From: Syntrophaceae bacterium UBA4059
GTDB lineage: Bacteria > Desulfobacterota > Syntrophia > Syntrophales > Smithellaceae
Direction of reading: 5' to 3'
Assembly (NCBI GenBank): GCA_002382045.1
Contig: DFZJ01000143.1
Span: forward strand, 1-10,102
Length of the DNA stretch: 10,102 nucleotides
In this document: positions 7,561-10,102 of the stretch, piece after piece
How positions within the stretch are numbered: the first letter of the stretch is position 1
How the letters are laid out: the number at the start of each line of letters is the position of its first letter
Translations under genes and position numbers: made by a program
Notes under the pieces: generated by a model
What the model saw: only the letters and a program-made list of their open reading frames with translations
What the model was told of the DNA's origin: nothing
Database searches by the model: none

Positions 7561-7959
7561 ATGGAAACGAAATTTGATATTACATTTCCGGGCCATAAAA
7601 AGGTAGACGCGCATTTTCATGATTTTAAGATCAGCGCAGATCAGCCGGTCAGCAGCGGCGGTGACAATACCGCGCCATCGGCTTTTGAATTGTTTTTAGC
7701 ATCCATCGGGATGTGCGCGGGGTTTCATGTATTAACATTTTGCCAATCGCGGTCTATTCCCACAGACAATATATCATTGACACAAACCGTTGTTCGCAAC
7801 GACAAAATGCCTGTTGTGGAGAAAGTCACGATTGATATCAATCTGCCGCCCGATTTTCCCGAGCAATACAAAACCGAGGTTGTCAGGGTTGCCCAATCCT
7901 GCTCTGTTAAAAAGTTTTTGGATGCACCACCGAAAATTCAGATAGGTATTAAAATATAA
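7561..7959 (+). CDS. OsmC/Ohr-family protein
   Basis: OsmC-family proteins are small cytoplasmic dimers; characterised ones reduce organic hydroperoxides using two cysteines. From the ATG at 7561 this one has 132 residues, in the family range. The conserved features are the APSAFELFLASIGMCAGFHVL helix with C52, and AQSCSVKKFL with C114, the usual two-cysteine pair. The start at 7561 is preferred over the in-frame TTG at 7534 because AGGGG lies 8 nt upstream and the family's first strand starts with METKFDITFPG. It most resembles the YhfA-like branch rather than Ohr proper, so peroxidase activity is less certain. It follows the DUF1848 gene by 95 nt and may be co-transcribed with it, but nothing in the sequence ties their functions together. 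Confidence 0.9.
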   Translation: METKFDITFPGHKKVDAHFHDFKISADQPVSSGGDNTAPSAFELFLASIGMCAGFHVLTFCQSRSIPTDNISLTQTVVRNDKMPVVEKVTIDINLPPDFPEQYKTEVVRVAQSCSVKKFLDAPPKIQIGIKI

Positions 7960-8007
7960 GGCAAGGTCTGCCCGGTATGCCGATATGTGAGCATTAATCA
8001 TATATAG

Positions 8008-8029
8008 TGAGCAGGCAAAAGCCTGATCA
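8008..8029 (+). other. Hairpin between the OsmC gene and the secreted-protein gene
   Basis: CAGGC (8012-8016) and GCCTG (8021-8025) pair around an AAAA loop. After one G-A mismatch the stem can extend by TGA (8008-8010) with TCA (8027-8029). No T run follows, so it is not a standard terminator. It sits 35 nt before the next start codon and could shape the leader RNA. Its role is unknown. Confidence 0.35.
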
Positions 8030-8063
8030 GGAAACATTCTGTCACAATAGAGGAGGTTTGAAT

Positions 8064-9077
8064 ATGAACGCCACATTTCTTATCGTTGGCTTTAAAAATA
8101 TTATCAGACAAACGGTAATCCTTTTATCGTTTTTTTCTTGTTTGTGCGCAGCGGTACCGGCGGCTTTTGCCCAACCGGCCGTGCTCGGCTCCGGCATGAG
8201 TCCCAATCAAATGGTGTGGGCGTTTGACCGGGAGGTTTACGACGCTAATAAAGAAGTAACGTTCTGGTTGCGAGTACAAAGACAAGGCAATCTGAGCCGT
8301 TTCGGCACCTTTGACTATTACTTCAAGACACAAATCCTCCGACCCGACGGCTCGGAAGTTTGGAATACAATATACGGATTCAGCGAGGAAGGCTATGCCG
8401 AACAGAGATTGACCTTCCCGATTTTTTTCTATGACCGGAGTCCGAACAAGTCAGCTCCATCGTTCGGCACGTGGAAAATCAGAACGGCCGTTGTGGAAAA
8501 AGATTCCCAGAGAGAAGTCTCCGCAAGGGAGTATGCCATCGCCTTCACCGATGGAAAGAAACAACCGCCATCGTCTGAAGTCAGTTCATCCGGAAAGGCC
8601 GGCAATCCTTTTCCCGTTCCTTCTTTTCAGTACAAGCAATGGCGCTTGAAAAACTGGGGTATCGGTGTTTTTGACGAGGTTTCCACAGGCTCGAATACCT
8701 ACGATAAAGAAATTAGAACGCTTGACGTCAGAAATACTTTTTCCGTCAAGGAAGCCCAGGAGGCCTGGAGCAAAGGGCACAAGTTCGGAGCAATCCTCAC
8801 GGGACCACCCGTCAGTGCTTATGTCAACAGCAATAATATGCCTCTCTATCTTTTTGGCTATATTTTGAAGCATCCCGATGGAGAAAACAATGGACAGAAT
8901 CCGCAATACCGCACAAGTTCCTATTGCAACAATCCCGGAACCGCTCTCTTTCCCTTTGACGTCAGGAAGCCGGGGCGTTACCGCATAGAATTCCTGCTGC
9001 GGGATCGCGACAAACCTTCGTGGGAAGAATCATCCTGGGTGCCGATTGGAGGCATTGATTTTACTCTGACGAAATAG
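8064..9077 (+). CDS. Secreted protein of unknown function, two beta-sandwich-like domains
   Basis: No family was recognised. The 337-residue product starts with a signal peptide: a short polar N-terminus with K11 and R15, a hydrophobic core around residues 17-31, and a likely signal peptidase I site after PAAFA (A36/Q37). No canonical lipobox is seen, although C26 and C28 lie in the core. The mature protein has one cysteine (SSYCNNPG). It appears to consist of two halves, about residues 45-170 and 190-337, rich in alternating hydrophobic residues. Each half carries an ILxPDG-like turn (ILRPDG at 91-96, ILKHPDG at 267-273) followed by an FP segment and a G-x-aromatic-basic-I strand (GTWKIR, GRYRIE). 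This suggests an immunoglobulin- or macroglobulin-like duplication. The ATG at 8064 is preceded by AGGAGG; the frame is open back to 8007, but only the later start gives a proper signal peptide. It is probably periplasmic or extracellular. Confidence 0.82.
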   Translation: MNATFLIVGFKNIIRQTVILLSFFSCLCAAVPAAFAQPAVLGSGMSPNQMVWAFDREVYDANKEVTFWLRVQRQGNLSRFGTFDYYFKTQILRPDGSEVWNTIYGFSEEGYAEQRLTFPIFFYDRSPNKSAPSFGTWKIRTAVVEKDSQREVSAREYAIAFTDGKKQPPSSEVSSSGKAGNPFPVPSFQYKQWRLKNWGIGVFDEVSTGSNTYDKEIRTLDVRNTFSVKEAQEAWSKGHKFGAILTGPPVSAYVNSNNMPLYLFGYILKHPDGENNGQNPQYRTSSYCNNPGTALFPFDVRKPGRYRIEFLLRDRDKPSWEESSWVPIGGIDFTLTK

Positions 9078-9114
9078 GTTGACGGGAAATGCGGCCTCCG
9101 GAGTCAAACCAAAA

Positions 9115-9153
9115 AAACACCTCCGGCAAAGATGGAAGACATCGCAGGTGTTT
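9115..9153. other. Long-range inverted repeat after the secreted-protein gene
   Basis: AAACACCT (9115-9122) and AGGTGTTT (9146-9153) form perfect 8-nt arms, and inside them GATG (9131-9134) pairs with CATC (9140-9143). The A run at 9112-9117 becomes a T run after the stem only when read on the minus strand, so as an intrinsic terminator it suits leftward transcription. No convincing leftward gene lies to its right. On the + strand it could still act as a weak 3'-end structure for the secreted-protein transcript. Confidence 0.35.
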
Positions 9154-9218
9154 GATGATTAAGGTATGATCATCTCGAAGCTGTCCTTCCCCTCATCCAT
9201 CACGATGGAGATTACACA

Positions 9219-9707
9219 ATGGCACATCATATTCGTGTCGGAACGAAAGAAGACATCGATGTTCTGGTTGACATCATCCAGGATTCTTTTCTGGACGTGG
9301 CCGAACGATTCGGACTGACGCCGCAAAACAGCCCGACCCATCCTTCCAATTGCCGCCCCGAATGGCTGCTGCGTGAGTTCAATCGCGGCGTCGTATTTTA
9401 TATTCTGGAAAATGACGGCCAACCGGTCGGATGTGCCGCCCTGGAAAAAATAAACGATGAGGTCTGTTATATGGAGCGCCTGGCCGTACTACCGCGGGAG
9501 CGTAGAAAAGGGTTTGGCGAAGCGCTGGTTATGCATGTCCTGACCAATGCCCGGCTGCTTCATGTCCATCGCGTACAAGTCGGCATTATCGCCGAGCATC
9601 AGGAATTGTATGACTGGTATGAAAAGCTGGGATTTGAAGAAGTATCAAAAAGGCAATTTCCCCAGCTTATCTTTCAGGTTACTTTTATGGCTTACTATTT
9701 TAATTGA
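9219..9707 (+). CDS. GNAT-family N-acetyltransferase
   Basis: GNAT enzymes move an acetyl group from acetyl-CoA to an amine on a small molecule or protein. The 162-residue product is a single GNAT domain. The N-terminus HHIRVGTKEDIDVLVDIIQDSF is the usual first strand and helix. The core strand VCYMERLAVLPRERRKGFG leads into the acetyl-CoA pyrophosphate loop R95-R-K-G98-F-G100 (R/QxxGxG/A). The end, ELYDWYEKLGFEEV, is the typical C-terminal GNAT signature. The ATG at 9219 is preceded by GGAG (9207-9210) with 8-nt spacing. That site lies in an inverted repeat, TCCATC-AC-GATGGA, at 9196-9209, which could mask ribosome binding or serve as an operator. The gene appears to stand alone between two gaps. 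The substrate cannot be predicted from sequence. Confidence 0.92.
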   Translation: MAHHIRVGTKEDIDVLVDIIQDSFLDVAERFGLTPQNSPTHPSNCRPEWLLREFNRGVVFYILENDGQPVGCAALEKINDEVCYMERLAVLPRERRKGFGEALVMHVLTNARLLHVHRVQVGIIAEHQELYDWYEKLGFEEVSKRQFPQLIFQVTFMAYYFN

Positions 9708-9837
9708 AGATACTATTCTTACGCTGCAGCAGGTCCCTCCAGAACGACTGTCAAAATTCAGATGGCGCTTCCCTGGGAAAAGCCCGTAGAGCTTTGTGAT
9801 CATCCCGGCATTCCCCTTATGATAAATCTTTTTCATA

Positions 9838-9867
9838 TTGACACTCACCCCTTAAACCCTATATAAG
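9838..9867 (+). promoter_or_regulatory. Sigma70-type promoter for the DedA-family gene
   Basis: A perfect -35 box TTGACA (9838-9843) is followed after 18 nt by TATAAG (9862-9867), matching five of six -10 consensus bases; the overlapping TATATA at 9860-9865 gives 16-nt spacing. The predicted start, near 9874, leaves a leader of about 45 nt before the ATG at 9920. This is the clearest promoter in the window and indicates that the DedA gene is transcribed separately from the acetyltransferase gene. Confidence 0.6.
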
Positions 9868-9919
9868 GTGCCTTGCGCAATTTTTGAAATTATTTTCCTG
9901 AAACGAGCACAGCATCAAC

Positions 9920-10102
9920 ATGGACATCATCCTTTATTTTGTAGATTTCTTTATCCACCTGGATAAGTATCTGCCGCTCATCATCGAAAGTTTTGGCATA
10001 TGGGCTTATGTGATTGTATTCATTGTCATATTTTGTGAAACGGGCCTTGTGGTAACACCTGTTCTGCCGGGAGACTCCCTGCTTTTTGCTCTGGGCACAC
10101 TG
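9920..10102 (+). CDS. DedA-family inner-membrane protein, 3'-truncated by window edge
   Basis: DedA-family proteins are polytopic inner-membrane proteins linked to membrane lipid (undecaprenyl phosphate, phospholipid) transport and to envelope homeostasis. Only the first 61 codons are present. A partly amphipathic N-terminal segment (FVDFFIHLDKYLPLII) is followed by a hydrophobic segment GIWAYVIVFIVIFCETG and then the family hallmark VTPVLPGDSLLFALGTL, including the E-x-G and PGDSLL residues conserved near the re-entrant region. The ATG at 9920 is the first start in this frame after the promoter; its ribosome-binding site is weak (only GAGCA, about 11 nt upstream). The gene continues beyond the window, so its completeness cannot be judged. 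Confidence 0.9.
   Translation, partial: MDIILYFVDFFIHLDKYLPLIIESFGIWAYVIVFIVIFCETGLVVTPVLPGDSLLFALGTL

Noticed and set aside
8007..8063. Upstream extension of the secreted-protein frame with a GTG start at 8007.
   Set aside because: It would place 19 polar residues before the signal peptide and has no ribosome-binding site, whereas the ATG at 8064 has AGGAGG just upstream.
9645..9848. Minus-strand ORF of 67 codons between the acetyltransferase and DedA genes, with a GTG start, an inner ATG, and AGGGGTGAG upstream.
   Set aside because: It overlaps the 3' end of the well-supported acetyltransferase gene by 63 nt, resembles no known family, and its start region coincides with the good + strand promoter of the DedA gene. 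It could still be a small convergent gene, but nothing else supports it.

Overview
The window looks like bacterial chromosome, most likely from a deltaproteobacterium (Desulfobacterota, perhaps Syntrophia-like). The basis is the recA-recX-alaS order, the mid-range GC of those genes, and a short ATTCCCGA/TCGGGAAT inverted repeat of a kind common between genes in such genomes. The lineage is an inference; no rRNA or other phylogenetic marker is present. All supported genes are on the + strand.

Region 1 (1-3947) is a housekeeping operon: the 3' three quarters of recA, recX starting 1 nt after it with GTG, and a complete alaS overlapping recX by 8 nt. It encodes the recombinase, its inhibitor, and alanyl-tRNA synthetase.

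Region 2 (4055-6536) is an AT-richer two-gene cassette. It holds an N6-adenine DNA methyltransferase (506 aa, DPGAGAG and NPPY motifs) and, overlapping it by 8 nt, a BsuBI/PstI-family restriction endonuclease (322 aa from a GTG start). Together they form a type II restriction-modification system predicted to act on CTGCAG. The repeat at 3974-3994 lies at the junction with alaS. The base composition and the position beside a core operon suggest horizontal acquisition.

Region 3 (6593-9707) holds four apparently unrelated accessory genes: a DUF1848 protein with a radical-SAM-like CX3CX2C cluster at its C-terminus, an OsmC-family protein, a secreted protein of unknown function that looks like two related beta-sandwich domains, and a GNAT acetyltransferase. 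The 141-nt gap before the acetyltransferase gene contains several nested inverted repeats.

Region 4 (9708-10102) has a 212-nt gap with a good sigma70-type promoter, followed by the first 61 codons of a DedA-family membrane protein cut by the window end.

The strongest leads are the C-terminal cluster of the DUF1848 protein, the R-M cassette (including an unusual arrangement of nuclease active-site residues), and the unrecognised two-domain secreted protein. No CRISPR array, tRNA, rRNA, transposase or intact mobile element was seen, and no gene-free stretch exceeds about 212 nt.
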